A stretch of DNA of 64,000 nt from an uncultured Desulfovibrio sp. (GTDB taxonomy: Bacteria > Desulfobacterota > Desulfovibrionia > Desulfovibrionales > Desulfovibrionaceae), in contig CALVHF010000006.1 of assembly GCA_944327295.1 (NCBI GenBank), positions 1 to 64,000 on the forward strand, given 5' to 3'. Below, in pieces: positions 19,310-27,542 of the stretch; the first letter of the stretch is position 1, and each line of letters begins with the position of its first letter. Both the position numbers and the translations under genes were made by a program. The notes below the pieces were generated by a model. The model was given only the letters and a program-made list of their open reading frames with translations, was not told the origin of the DNA and did not search any database.

Positions 19310-19662
19310 AGCTGTATCCTTGCAACTAATTCTTCGTCGTGCTTTTTCGGAGCATGGCAAAGGCAGTCTTGCGAAAGGCTTCAGGGTCGCCCCTGGCGGG
19401 GGGACAGTGAAGCCGGCCCCTTCGGGATCCGTGCATAGGGCCCGTCTTGAAAAAACAGTGTCACACAGAAGGGCAGGGGCAGCGTGCTGCACGGTTTCCC
19501 GGGGGAAGGAACACGGGGCAGCCGGCCTTCTTTTGTACTGAAAGTCGCCAGCCTGTGCAAGATGCACATGCAGGGAACGCATGAAAAAGGCCTGCATGCA
19601 GGGGTATTGCAGTCGTCTGTCCTGCATCTGCATGCAGTGCGCACACAAGGGCTTGCTGCTGC
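19310..19662. other. Divergent intergenic region, ilvE / FMN riboswitch
   Basis: No credible gene. The region carries ilvE's upstream sequence on the minus strand and two CTGCATGCAG-type palindromes near its distal end. No T-box or leader-peptide attenuator for ilvE could be recognised. Confidence 0.45.
19591..19637. promoter_or_regulatory. Two near-identical palindromes (candidate operators)
   Basis: CCTGCATGCAGG (19591-19602) and CTGCATGCAG (19628-19637) share the core CTGCATGCAG. Their centres are 36 bp apart, and the second ends about 25 bp before the -35 of the riboswitch promoter. Such spacing suits two dimers of one regulator. No factor is recognised. Confidence 0.4.
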
Positions 19663-19691
19663 TTGACAGGGCAGGTGGAAAGGTCTAGGTC
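19663..19691 (+). promoter_or_regulatory. Promoter for the FMN-riboswitch transcript
   Basis: A perfect -35 TTGACA (19663-19668) is followed after 17 bases by TAGGTC (19686-19691), a weak -10. The start point would be near 19698, just before the aptamer at 19709. Confidence 0.5.
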
Positions 19692-19708
19692 TGAAGCAAC
19701 ATCGGAAA

Positions 19709-19872
19709 ATTCTCAGGGCAGGGTGCAATTCCCGACCGGCGGTAAGCATGATGCAGGGGCGCAGTTTTACAACACCTTGAGCATTGTGCAAGCCCGCGAG
19801 CCTGTTTCAGGTGAAACAGTGCAGATCTGGTGCAAGCCAGGGCCGACGGTTAGAGTCCGGATGGAAGAGAAT
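19709..19872 (+). ncRNA. FMN riboswitch (RFN element)
   Basis: The aptamer is clearly recognisable. P1 is ATTCTC (19709-19714) paired with GAGAAT (19867-19872). Inside are the conserved blocks AGGGCAGGGTG, TTCCCGACCGGCGGTAAG, AGCCCGCGAGC, GCAGATCTGGTG and GCCGACGGTTAGAGTCCGGATGG. FMN riboswitches switch off riboflavin synthesis or uptake genes when FMN is abundant. What follows is unusual: a 44-codon ORF and a hydantoinase-type gene, with ribBA only at 23712. No clear terminator or SD-sequestering element could be assigned as expression platform. Confidence 0.95.
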
Positions 19873-20002
19873 GGAAGCGATGTGCTCCCGGGGGGCCTGG
19901 CAGCGCGGTCGTTACGGCGCATCTTGTGCAGAGACTCCCCTGCGGAGTGCATTGATGCCATTTTTGCTGCCCTAAGATCTTGGACAAGACCGGAGAACAA
20001 CA

Positions 20003-20137
20003 ATGCGCCAAGATATTTTGGGTTCAGAACAGTGGAAGCAGCAAAGTGCCGTCCCGGCCCATGATCCGGGACAGTCGAAACGTCCCCCTGCCGGGGAAGA
20101 GAAGAGGAAGACGGGAGAAAACGTCTTCTTCCGCTGA
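20003..20137 (+). CDS. 44-residue ORF directly downstream of the FMN riboswitch
   Basis: ATG 20003 follows GGAG by 7 bases, and the frame runs 44 codons to TGA 20135-20137. The product starts MRQDILGSEQWK and is polar and charged (KRPPAGEEKRKTGENVFFR at the end), with no signal peptide or membrane segment. It is not a recognised riboflavin enzyme or transporter. It is the first ORF with a good RBS after the aptamer, so it may be the regulated gene, a leader peptide, or the remnant of a lost gene. Confidence 0.35.
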   Translation: MRQDILGSEQWKQQSAVPAHDPGQSKRPPAGEEKRKTGENVFFR

Positions 20138-20428
20138 AGACAGCAGCCCCTGGTTCTGTCGTCTGTTCCTGTCTCTAAAGGGCCAGTCCCTGCATGGTCC
20201 CATGCCTGAGCCGTTGCAGACAAAAGTCGGGAAGAGCTGCTCTTGACGCCTGTGCGCATGCTCCCCATTATGGACTGGGCTGCAGTCTGTCTTTTCCTGG
20301 AAACAGAGTCCTTGGCACAGGCTGCTTTCGGGCATGAGCATGGCTGTCTGCCGCCCGGGCGGCCTCCTTTGTGCGGGGCCCCGACAAGCCTTCCCTTTTC
20401 ATATCTTCCTTCGTGCTGGAGTCTTGTG
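20138..20428. other. Region between the 44-codon ORF and the hydantoinase-type gene
   Basis: No convincing coding sequence, terminator or promoter. Translated frames show no family resemblance. It could be a decayed gene or an untranslated spacer. Confidence 0.4.
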
Positions 20429-22147
20429 GTGAACGAACATGCTGTAGTTCTGGGCATTGATTGCGGCGGTACGCATACGGATGCGGTTGTCTGCGAAGGC
20501 AGGCGTCTTCTTGCCAGTGCCAAGGTCGTCACGGATCACGACAATCTGCCGGGCTGCATTGCGCAGGTCCTGCAGGAGACGGACCAGACGCTCCTGCAGA
20601 AGGTGGAACGCATCACCCTGGGAACGACCCTGCTTGTCAATGCCTGTGTGCAGGGACGGCTGGACAGGGTGGGGCTGTCCCTGAGCGCAGGACCGGGCCT
20701 GGCTCCGGATCGCTTTGCCCTGGGAGAGGATGTGTGCCTTGTGCCCGGCGGCCTGGATCACCGCGGCGTGGAAGTGACCCCGCTGGATCCGGGCGTCCTG
20801 CGCAGGCAGATCCTCTCCTGGCAAGAGGAGGGCGTGCAGGCCTTTGCCTGCGTGGGCAAGTTCTCCCCGCGCAACCCGGGTCACGAGGAGCGCATGGGAG
20901 AAGTTGTCAGGGATGTGTGTGCACAGCCTGCCCTCACCCTGGGCCATCATCTGAGCGGAGCGCTCAATTTTCCCCGCCGCATTGCCTCGGCCTATTACAA
21001 TAGCGCGAGCCTGCGCCTGCATAATGCCTTTGTGGACGCCGTGACGGCTGTTCTCGCCAGGCTTGGCTGCACGGCTCCGGTCTTTTTGCTGCGGGCCGAC
21101 GGCGGATCCATTCCCTTGCAGCGTTCGCGTCCGTATCCCGTGCATTCCCTGCTCTCCGGACCGGCAGCCAGCGTCATGGGCGCCCTGGCCCTGACGGACA
21201 CCTTGGGATCGTGCAGTCTGCTCATGGACATAGGCGGTACAACAACCGACCTGGCCCTCTTTGTGGAAGGCTCCCCTGTCCTTGATCGCGAGGGCATGAC
21301 CGTACAGGGCCGTCGCACCCTGGTACGGGCCCTGGCCACTCGCTCCATTGGCATAGGTGGTGACTCCCTCATCAGCCTGCAGGAGGACGGGTGCGTGTGC
21401 ACAGGCCCACAGCGGGTCGGACCGGCCATGGCCTTTGGCGGCACGCAGCCGACTCTGCTGGATGCCCTCAATGTGCTCAATGCCGAGGGATCGGGCATTG
21501 AGCCTGTGGATGCCTGCGCAGGACAGACGGATCGCTCCCTGGCAGGACTCGCGGCCCTGGGCTCCAGGTCCGGGAACACGGCCCAGGAGCTTGCCCTGGC
21601 CGCCTGGCTCGATGCGGCCCTGAAGATTTCCCGGGCCACCCAGGATCTTGTGGACGAAATCAATGCCCGGCCTGTCTATACCCTGCGCGAACTTCTAGGC
21701 CACATGGATGTGCGGCCGCAGGGCATCCTCCTGGTCGGAGGCCCTGTGCACTGCCTGCACAGACGTCTGCAGAGCTTTGTGCAGCTGCCCGTGGAACCCC
21801 TGAAAAGGGCCGATGTGGCCAATGCCATAGGCGCTGCCCTGACACGGCCCTCGGCCCAGCTGGAAGTGTACGCGGACACGGGCCGCAAGACGCTGCTGGT
21901 GCCGGCCCTGGATCTTGAGGAAGCCCTGCCGAGGACAGCCACCCTGGATTTTGTGAAGGACAGGGCTCTGGCCCTGCTCAAAGGTCAGCTGGCCGGGGAG
22001 GGTATAGCCGACCTCCCCCTGGAAGTGGCCCAGGCCGATCTCTTTGCCACCCTGTCCGAGTCCGGCGCAGGGGCCAGGGACATGCGCGTGGCCTGCCAGG
22101 TGGTCCCGGGCCTTGTCCACGGACTTGAGCACGGACTCGAGGCCTGA
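20429..22147 (+). CDS. Hydantoinase/oxoprolinase family protein
   Basis: This 572-residue protein has the HyuA/oxoprolinase fold. The N-terminal ATPase-like motif VLGIDCGGTHTDAVV and the central LLMDIGGTTTDLALF are the two phosphate-binding loops, and SIGIGGDSLI is also conserved. Relatives hydrolyse hydantoins or 5-oxoproline using ATP, but many short members are uncharacterised and the usual HyuB partner is absent here. GTG 20429 is chosen because GGAG lies 7 bases upstream and conservation begins just after. It is followed closely by trmL and lies downstream of the FMN riboswitch, with no link to flavin chemistry known to me. Confidence 0.8.
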   Translation: MNEHAVVLGIDCGGTHTDAVVCEGRRLLASAKVVTDHDNLPGCIAQVLQETDQTLLQKVERITLGTTLLVNACVQGRLDRVGLSLSAGPGLAPDRFALGEDVCLVPGGLDHRGVEVTPLDPGVLRRQILSWQEEGVQAFACVGKFSPRNPGHEERMGEVVRDVCAQPALTLGHHLSGALNFPRRIASAYYNSASLRLHNAFVDAVTAVLARLGCTAPVFLLRADGGSIPLQRSRPYPVHSLLSGPAASVMGALALTDTLGSCSLLMDIGGTTTDLALFVEGSPVLDREGMTVQGRRTLVRALATRSIGIGGDSLISLQEDGCVCTGPQRVGPAMAFGGTQPTLLDALNVLNAEGSGIEPVDACAGQTDRSLAGLAALGSRSGNTAQELALAAWLDAALKISRATQDLVDEINARPVYTLRELLGHMDVRPQGILLVGGPVHCLHRRLQSFVQLPVEPLKRADVANAIGAALTRPSAQLEVYADTGRKTLLVPALDLEEALPRTATLDFVKDRALALLKGQLAGEGIADLPLEVAQADLFATLSESGAGARDMRVACQVVPGLVHGLEHGLEA

Positions 22148-22183
22148 ACGGACTGCTCTTTCGCGAAGTTTTGAGGAACGTGC

Positions 22184-22666
22184 ATGGAAGTTGTTCTCTA
22201 CGAGCCGGAAATCCCGCCCAATACCGGCAATATCGCCCGCCTGTGCGCCGTGACCGGCACAGTGCTCCACCTCATAGAGCCCCTGGGCTTCAAGCTGGAG
22301 GATCGCTATCTCAAGCGGGCCGGTCTTGACTACTGGCCCCATGTCAGCCTGCATGTCTGGCCGGACATGGAGCATTTTCTCGCGGACAGGCTGGCCACAA
22401 GGCCCGAGGCAAGGCTTGTCATCACCTCCTCGAAAAAGGGAGGTCATCCCTGCCACCGCTTTCCCTTCCGCAGGGAGGACATCCTGATTTTCGGCAAGGA
22501 GACGGCCGGCCTGCCCGAGGACGTCCGCAACCTCTCCCCCCTGCATGTGCGCATCCCCATGCTGGAAGGCCATGGCCGCTGCCTTAACCTGTCCACAAGC
22601 TGCGGCATTGTGCTCTACCTGGCCCTGGCCCAGGCCGGCGTGCTGGACGAAAGGGATTGGCTCTAG
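22184..22666 (+). CDS. trmL: tRNA (cytidine/uridine-2'-O-)-methyltransferase TrmL
   Basis: SPOUT-class methyltransferase of 160 residues, the usual TrmL size. It would methylate the 2'-O of wobble nucleotide 34 in tRNA(Leu) isoacceptors. Family motifs are VVLYEPEIPPNTGNIARLCA at the N-terminus, and the knotted SAM site in LIFGKETAGLP, RIPMLEGHGRCLNLST and CGIVLYLAL. The start is ATG 22184, 36 bases after the hydantoinase-type stop, suggesting one operon. Confidence 0.95.
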   Translation: MEVVLYEPEIPPNTGNIARLCAVTGTVLHLIEPLGFKLEDRYLKRAGLDYWPHVSLHVWPDMEHFLADRLATRPEARLVITSSKKGGHPCHRFPFRREDILIFGKETAGLPEDVRNLSPLHVRIPMLEGHGRCLNLSTSCGIVLYLALAQAGVLDERDWL

Positions 22667-22730
22667 AGCCCGGGAGCCTGCGAGGGAACAGCCCTGGGCT
22701 AGAGCGGGGCTGCATTTGAGGGATCTTTTC

Positions 22731-23627
22731 ATGTATCTTGCCTTTCTCACGGTCTTCTGCCTGACCGTCTTTGCAGGCAATTCCATCTTCTGCCGTGCGG
22801 CCCTGGTTGCCTGCGACATGGGACCCATGCTTTATACGGGCGTGCGTGCCCTGTCGGCAGCCCTCATCCTGGCAGCCTTGTGCTGCGTGTGCATCATTCG
22901 TCCTCTTCCTGACGGGGATACGTCAGGATCGGTCTGGCGGGATGCCTGGCAGCAGAGCTCCTGGACCGGAGCCCTGGGCCTTTTTGCCTACATGCTCTGC
23001 TTTTCCTTAGGCTATGTGGCCATGCCTTCGGCGCCGGGCACCCTCATCATCAACATGAGTGTGCAGGTCAGCATGATAGGCTGGGGCCTGCTGCACGGCC
23101 TGTATCCGAACAAAAAACAGTATCTGGGCTTTGCCATTGCCACGGCCGGCCTCATCATCCTGCTCTCTCCGGGCCTCACGGCTCCGCCCATCCTCCATTC
23201 CCTGCTTATGGCCGGTTCGGGCTTTGCCTGGGGTGTGTTTACCGTGGCCGGCAGGGATGCCCGTTCCGCGGCTCTGGCCACGGCGGGCAGCTTCTGGCGG
23301 GCAGCCCTCCCGGGCGCCGTCTGCCTTGCGGCAGGCCTTGTCCTGGAACCAGGCCCCGAGCCCATGGCCTGGATCTTTGTGCTGGCAGGAGGCCTTGCCT
23401 CCTCCCTGGGCTATATCCTGTGGTACTCCATTGTCCCGCGCTATTCGCTGGTCAATGTGTCCATCATTCAGCTGGCCGTGCCTGTCATCACGGCCATACA
23501 GGGGGCGCTCTTCCTTGCCGAGGGCATTACCCTGCGCTTTGTGGTCGCAACCATCCTCATTCTGGGCGGCATCTGCCTGGCTCTCAGGGCCGGAGCAGCC
23601 CGTACCGCCGGGACAAAGGGTGCATGA
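22731..23627 (+). CDS. EamA/DMT-family permease
   Basis: A 298-residue inner-membrane protein with about ten hydrophobic segments and two tandem EamA-type halves (LTVFAGNSIFCRAAL... and the second half from about residue 150, LLMAGSGFAWGVFTVAGRDA). DMT permeases export or import small metabolites. The start is ATG 22731 after GAGGGATC. It sits immediately before ribBA in a block headed by an FMN riboswitch. Since RibN riboflavin importers are DMT permeases, a flavin-transport role is possible but unproven; a drug/metabolite exporter is equally consistent. Confidence 0.82.
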   Translation: MYLAFLTVFCLTVFAGNSIFCRAALVACDMGPMLYTGVRALSAALILAALCCVCIIRPLPDGDTSGSVWRDAWQQSSWTGALGLFAYMLCFSLGYVAMPSAPGTLIINMSVQVSMIGWGLLHGLYPNKKQYLGFAIATAGLIILLSPGLTAPPILHSLLMAGSGFAWGVFTVAGRDARSAALATAGSFWRAALPGAVCLAAGLVLEPGPEPMAWIFVLAGGLASSLGYILWYSIVPRYSLVNVSIIQLAVPVITAIQGALFLAEGITLRFVVATILILGGICLALRAGAARTAGTKGA

Positions 23628-23711
23628 CAGTTTTTTGAGCCTTTGCCAGGGGCTGGTCCTGCGCTTGCTGCAGGGCTGGTTCCTGAATTCGATATGTTAA
23701 GGAGTGTTCCT

Positions 23712-24926
23712 ATGCCTCTGTGCAGCGTTGAAGAAGCCATTGCCGAAATAAAGAAAGGGAAGATGATCATTCTCGTGGACGATGAAGACAGGGAAAATGA
23801 AGGCGATCTGACCATGGCCGCCGAATTTGCCACCCCTGAGGCCATCAATTTCATGGCCCATCACGGGTGCGGTCTCATCTGTCTGCCCCTGGCCCCGGAA
23901 TTGTGCGACAAGCTGAATCTTCCGCCCATGACAGAGCGCAACACCTCGCTCTATCACACCAATTTCACCGTCTCCATCGAAGCCAGGGAAGGGGTGACCA
24001 CCGGCATTTCCGCTGCGGACCGTGCCACCACCATTCTGGCTGCCGTGGCCGATGACGCCCGCCCCGAGAGCCTGGTGACGCCAGGCCACATCTTCCCCCT
24101 GCGTGCCCGTCCCGGCGGCGTGCTCGAGCGCACCGGCCAGACCGAAGGCTCCGTGGATCTTGCCCGGCTCGCCGGCCTCAAGCCTGCGGCTGTCATCTGC
24201 GAGGTCATGAAGGAAGACGGCACCATGGCCCGCCTCCCCGATCTGGAAGTCTTTGCCGAACAGTACGACCTCAAGATTGCCTCGGTGCGCGACATCATCC
24301 GCTACCGTCTCGACCATGGCCAGGTGTCCGTGCGCTGCGACGCCAAGGCCCACCTGCCCACCATCTACGGCGACTTCACGGTCTATGCCTACGAGAGCAA
24401 TACCGAGCGCGGCACCCATCTGGCCCTGGTCAAGGGCGATCTCTCCGGGCCCGAGCCCGTGCTTGTGCGCGTACACAGCCAGTGCCTCACCGGTGACGCC
24501 CTGGGCTCCCTGCGCTGCGACTGCGGCGGCCAGCTCGGCGCTGCCCTGCGCCAGATTGAGCGAGAAGGACGCGGCTGCCTTGTGTACATGCGCCAGGAAG
24601 GACGCGGCATAGGCCTTGCCAACAAGATTCGCGCCTATGCCCTGCAGGACAAGGGCTATGACACCGTGGAAGCCAACAAGATGCTGGGCTTCCCGGCCGA
24701 TCTGCGCGACTATGGCACAGGCGCCCAGATTCTTGTGGACCTTGGGATCCACAAGATCCGTCTGCTCACCAACAATCCCAAGAAGATTGTGGGTCTTGCT
24801 GGCTACGGCCTGGAAATCGTGGAGCGGGTGCCCATTGAAATGGAAGCCTGCACGGACAACCTCCACTATCTGGAAGTCAAGAAGGAGAAGATGGGGCACA
24901 TCCTGACCGGTATCCGCTGCCACTAG
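23712..24926 (+). CDS. ribBA: Bifunctional DHBP synthase / GTP cyclohydrolase II
   Basis: RibBA makes both precursors of riboflavin. The N-terminal RibB half (about 1-200) converts ribulose 5-phosphate to 3,4-dihydroxy-2-butanone 4-phosphate ([21 protein letters not shown]-type pocket with HHGCGLICL and TPGHIFPL). The C-terminal RibA half converts GTP (zinc cysteines in [34 protein letters not shown]). 404 residues is the normal length. ATG 23712 has AAGGAGT 6 bases upstream. No FMN riboswitch lies directly before it; the only one in the window is 3.8 kb upstream on the same strand. No other rib gene is adjacent. Confidence 0.97.
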   Translation: MPLCSVEEAIAEIKKGKMIILVDDEDRENEGDLTMAAEFATPEAINFMAHHGCGLICLPLAPELCDKLNLPPMTERNTSLYHTNFTVSIEAREGVTTGISAADRATTILAAVADDARPESLVTPGHIFPLRARPGGVLERTGQTEGSVDLARLAGLKPAAVICEVMKEDGTMARLPDLEVFAEQYDLKIASVRDIIRYRLDHGQVSVRCDAKAHLPTIYGDFTVYAYESNTERGTHLALVKGDLSGPEPVLVRVHSQCLTGDALGSLRCDCGGQLGAALRQIEREGRGCLVYMRQEGRGIGLANKIRAYALQDKGYDTVEANKMLGFPADLRDYGTGAQILVDLGIHKIRLLTNNPKKIVGLAGYGLEIVERVPIEMEACTDNLHYLEVKKEKMGHILTGIRCH

Positions 24927-25051
24927 CGGCAGCGCACAAGCCGAGACGATAAGACGAAGACGCAAGACACCTTTTTCAAGAGGAGCAGGGCGGGCGGAAG
25001 AAAAACTTGGACACAGGCTTTTTGTTCCCCCGCCCTTTTTTGATCAGTCCC

Positions 25052-26041
25052 ATGCAGTACCTACATCTTGATTCAACGGATCCTGCCACCAATCTGGCCA
25101 TGGAAGAAGCGCTGCTCCATGTCCTGCACGAGGGGGGACCGGGCTACTTTCTTCTCTGGCGCAATGCCCCGAGCATCATTCTTGGCAGAAACCAGAATGC
25201 GCTAGAGGAAATCAACAGGAACGAGGTGACCCGGCGCAACCTCGCCGTGGTCCGGCGCAGTACCGGGGGAGGTGCCGTCTACCATGATCTCGGCAACCTC
25301 AATTTTTCCTTTCTGGAATTCCAGAAGGGAATTCTCTCCGTCGACTTTGCCCGCTATCTCGCCCCTGTGCAGCGGGCGCTCAGGCGGGCCGGAGTGGAAG
25401 CCACCCTGTCCGGACGCAATGATCTGGAAGTGCAGGGGCGCAAGATTTCGGGATCGGCCCAGCGTCTGGCCGAGAACAGGGTGCTGCACCACGGAACCCT
25501 TCTTGTGCAGGCCGACTTCGAGGCCATGACCAGGGCCCTTCAGCCCGATCCGGACAAGTTCCTGTCCCATGGCGTGGCCTCGGTTCGGGCCAGGGTGGCC
25601 AATATCAGCGAGTTCTGGAACGAGGGCATGACCCTGGAGACCCTGTGCGAGCTGCTGCGCGAGGAAGTGGGGGCCACGCCAGGACACCTGGATCCCGCAA
25701 TCATTGCCCTGGCGCAGAGAATACGCAGGGAACGCTACGGTTCCTGGGAGTGGAACATCGGCAGTTCCCCGAAGTTCACGGCGCGCATGGCCCGGCGCTT
25801 TTCCTGGGGGCGTGTGCAGATCTGCGTGCAGGTCAGAAAGGGGCGTATCAGCGAGTGCCGCATCTATGGCGATTTCTTTGCGAAAGACGATGTGCACAGG
25901 CTGGAGCGCCTGCTTGAGGGTGCACCTCTGCGCAGGGCGGAGCTCGGACTCAGGCTTGCCGAGGTGAACTTTTCCTCCTTCTTTGTGGGCTGCACGGAAG
26001 AGATGGACAGCGAGATACGCGGCTTCTTCCTTTCGCTCTAG
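25052..26041 (+). CDS. lplA: Lipoate-protein ligase A
   Basis: LplA adenylates lipoate with ATP and attaches it to a lysine of lipoyl domains. The 329-residue protein has the family signature NLAMEEALL, the nucleotide/lipoate loop RRSTGGGAVYHDLGNLNFS, and KISGSAQRLAENRVLHHGTLL. A C-terminal accessory domain is present. ATG 25052 opens the conserved sequence, though its RBS is weak; TTG 25007 is an alternative. The natural acceptor here is GcvH, encoded 1.5 kb downstream, so the gene belongs functionally to the glycine-cleavage block. Confidence 0.94.
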   Translation: MQYLHLDSTDPATNLAMEEALLHVLHEGGPGYFLLWRNAPSIILGRNQNALEEINRNEVTRRNLAVVRRSTGGGAVYHDLGNLNFSFLEFQKGILSVDFARYLAPVQRALRRAGVEATLSGRNDLEVQGRKISGSAQRLAENRVLHHGTLLVQADFEAMTRALQPDPDKFLSHGVASVRARVANISEFWNEGMTLETLCELLREEVGATPGHLDPAIIALAQRIRRERYGSWEWNIGSSPKFTARMARRFSWGRVQICVQVRKGRISECRIYGDFFAKDDVHRLERLLEGAPLRRAELGLRLAEVNFSSFFVGCTEEMDSEIRGFFLSL

Positions 26042-26247
26042 AAGTCTTTGTCCGCATGCCCACGGGAACAGCCCCGTGTCCGGGCCTGCCCCTGTCCCGG
26101 GAGCTTTTGTGTCCCGACAGGCGCAGGCGACTGCCCTAAGAGTTGTTTTTCTTGTTTTCGCTTTTTCTCTGTAGTAGTGTTCGCAGAAACAGCGAAGAAC
26201 GGGCAGTGTCCGGGAGTTCCGCTTGTCCCGGTCCCGTGAGGCGCACT
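26042..26247. other. Upstream part of the lplA-gcvT intergenic region
   Basis: No gene. Contains ACTGCCC (26130-26136), complementary to GGGCAGT (26201-26207), and between them a small hairpin TTCGC/GCGAA (26180-26184 with 26192-26196) after a T-rich stretch. No clear promoter was assigned. Confidence 0.4.
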
Positions 26248-26359
26248 GAAGTGTCTGCCGGAAGCCTGAATATGACAGGCCTTCGGCACATCCGCTTTCT
26301 CTGGACGACAGACACTTCGAGTCAATCCGAATATTCCGAACCTTGCGAACATCCGAAGG
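26248..26359 (+). promoter_or_regulatory. Structured leader with possible SD sequestration before gcvT
   Basis: P1: GAAGTGTCTG (26248-26257) is perfectly complementary to CAGACACTTC (26309-26318). Inside it, P2: CCGGAAGCCTG (26258-26268) pairs with CAGGCCTTCGG (26276-26286) with one mismatch, around a 7-base loop. CCTTCGG (26280-26286), the 3' arm of P2, is also perfectly complementary to CCGAAGG (26353-26359), which contains the start of the gcvT Shine-Dalgarno AAGGAG. The two pairings exclude each other, as in translational riboswitches. The conserved glycine-riboswitch core was not found. Function is inferred. Confidence 0.5.
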
Positions 26360-26367
26360 AGTGGGAA

Positions 26368-27456
26368 ATGGCAGACTTGCTGAAAACACCGCTGACTGCC
26401 TGGCATGAAAGCCACGGAGCCAAGATGGCTCCCTTTGCCGGCTGGAACATGCCCATTCAGTACGAAGGCATTCTGGCCGAGCACAAGCAGACCCGCGAAA
26501 GTGCCTCGGTCTTTGATATATGCCATATGGGCGAATTCCTTGTTCATGGTGCCGGCGCGAAGGAAGCGCTCATGAAGGCCGTGAGCCACAGCCTGGCCGA
26601 ACTTGCCGAGGGCCGCTGCCGCTATGGCTTCATTCTCAACGAAAAGGGTGGCGTGCTGGACGACTGCATCATCTACCACCTGGGGCCGGACTCCTACATG
26701 GTCGTTGTCAATGCCGCCTGCTGCGCCACGGATTTTGCTGTGCTGAGCGAGCGCCTGCCCGGGCTTGTCTGCGAGGATGTGTCGGAAACCACGGCCAAGA
26801 TAGATTTGCAGGGCCCCAAGGCCGTGGAGATCCTGGAAGATTTTCTCGGAGAGGATCTGCACAATCTCGGTTACTTTGCCTTCAGGTACACCACCTGGCA
26901 GGGCAAGAAGCTTCTGGTCAGCCGCACGGGCTACACCGGCGAACTGGGCTATGAACTCTACATTGACGCAGGTTCCGCCCTGGCCCTGTGGGAAGCCCTG
27001 CTCCGGGACGAGCGCGTCAAGCCCGCAGGCCTTGGCGCTAGGGACACCCTGCGCATGGAGGCAGGCCTTGCCCTGTACGGCCATGAACTGGATACCGAAC
27101 ACACCCCCGTGGAAGCGGGCCTTGGCATCATGATGAAAAGCCAGGCCGACTACGTGGGCAAGGAAGGCCTTGCCACGGTGCGTGAACGACTCCTGCCCCT
27201 GGAACTGGAGGGCCGGCGTGCCCCGCGCCACGGCGACATTGTCGCCCTGGGCGACGAGGAAGTGGGCCGGGTCACTTCCGGGACCTTTGCTCCCTCGCTC
27301 AACAAGGCCATTGCCTTTGCCTGGGTTCGGGCGGACAAGGCCGAGGCCACGGAGTACACCATCGTGACCCCGCGCGCCAGGCTCGCGGCCAGAGTGGTTT
27401 CCCTGCCCTTCTACAAGCAGGGCACGGCCAGAACCAAGCTGGCATCCAAGGCCTGA
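26368..27456 (+). CDS. gcvT: Glycine cleavage system T protein (aminomethyltransferase)
   Basis: GcvT transfers the methylene group from aminomethyl-lipoyl GcvH to tetrahydrofolate, releasing ammonia. The 362-residue protein has the folate-binding features of the family: PFAGWNMPIQYEGILAEHKQ, the catalytic-Asp region SVFDICHMGEF, and RTGYTGELGYELY. ATG 26368 has AAGGAGT 5-6 bases upstream; further open frame upstream covers only the leader. It begins the gcvT-gcvH-gcvPA-gcvPB set, and its Shine-Dalgarno can pair with the leader hairpin. Confidence 0.97.
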   Translation: MADLLKTPLTAWHESHGAKMAPFAGWNMPIQYEGILAEHKQTRESASVFDICHMGEFLVHGAGAKEALMKAVSHSLAELAEGRCRYGFILNEKGGVLDDCIIYHLGPDSYMVVVNAACCATDFAVLSERLPGLVCEDVSETTAKIDLQGPKAVEILEDFLGEDLHNLGYFAFRYTTWQGKKLLVSRTGYTGELGYELYIDAGSALALWEALLRDERVKPAGLGARDTLRMEAGLALYGHELDTEHTPVEAGLGIMMKSQADYVGKEGLATVRERLLPLELEGRRAPRHGDIVALGDEEVGRVTSGTFAPSLNKAIAFAWVRADKAEATEYTIVTPRARLAARVVSLPFYKQGTARTKLASKA

Positions 27457-27542
27457 TCGTCCGGGACGTGCGTTTTTTCGGGAACTTTTTCCCCTGTCTT
27501 CTGCCCTTTTTTCATCTGCCATTCTTTGTGAGGAGGCACACC

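Noticed and set aside
26042..26367. Classical glycine riboswitch before gcvT
   Set aside because: The conserved aptamer blocks of the glycine class were not found; the structured leader is reported separately without that name.
27457..27542. T6 run between gcvT and gcvH as a terminator
   Set aside because: There is no stable stem before the T-run, and gcvH is expected to be co-transcribed.
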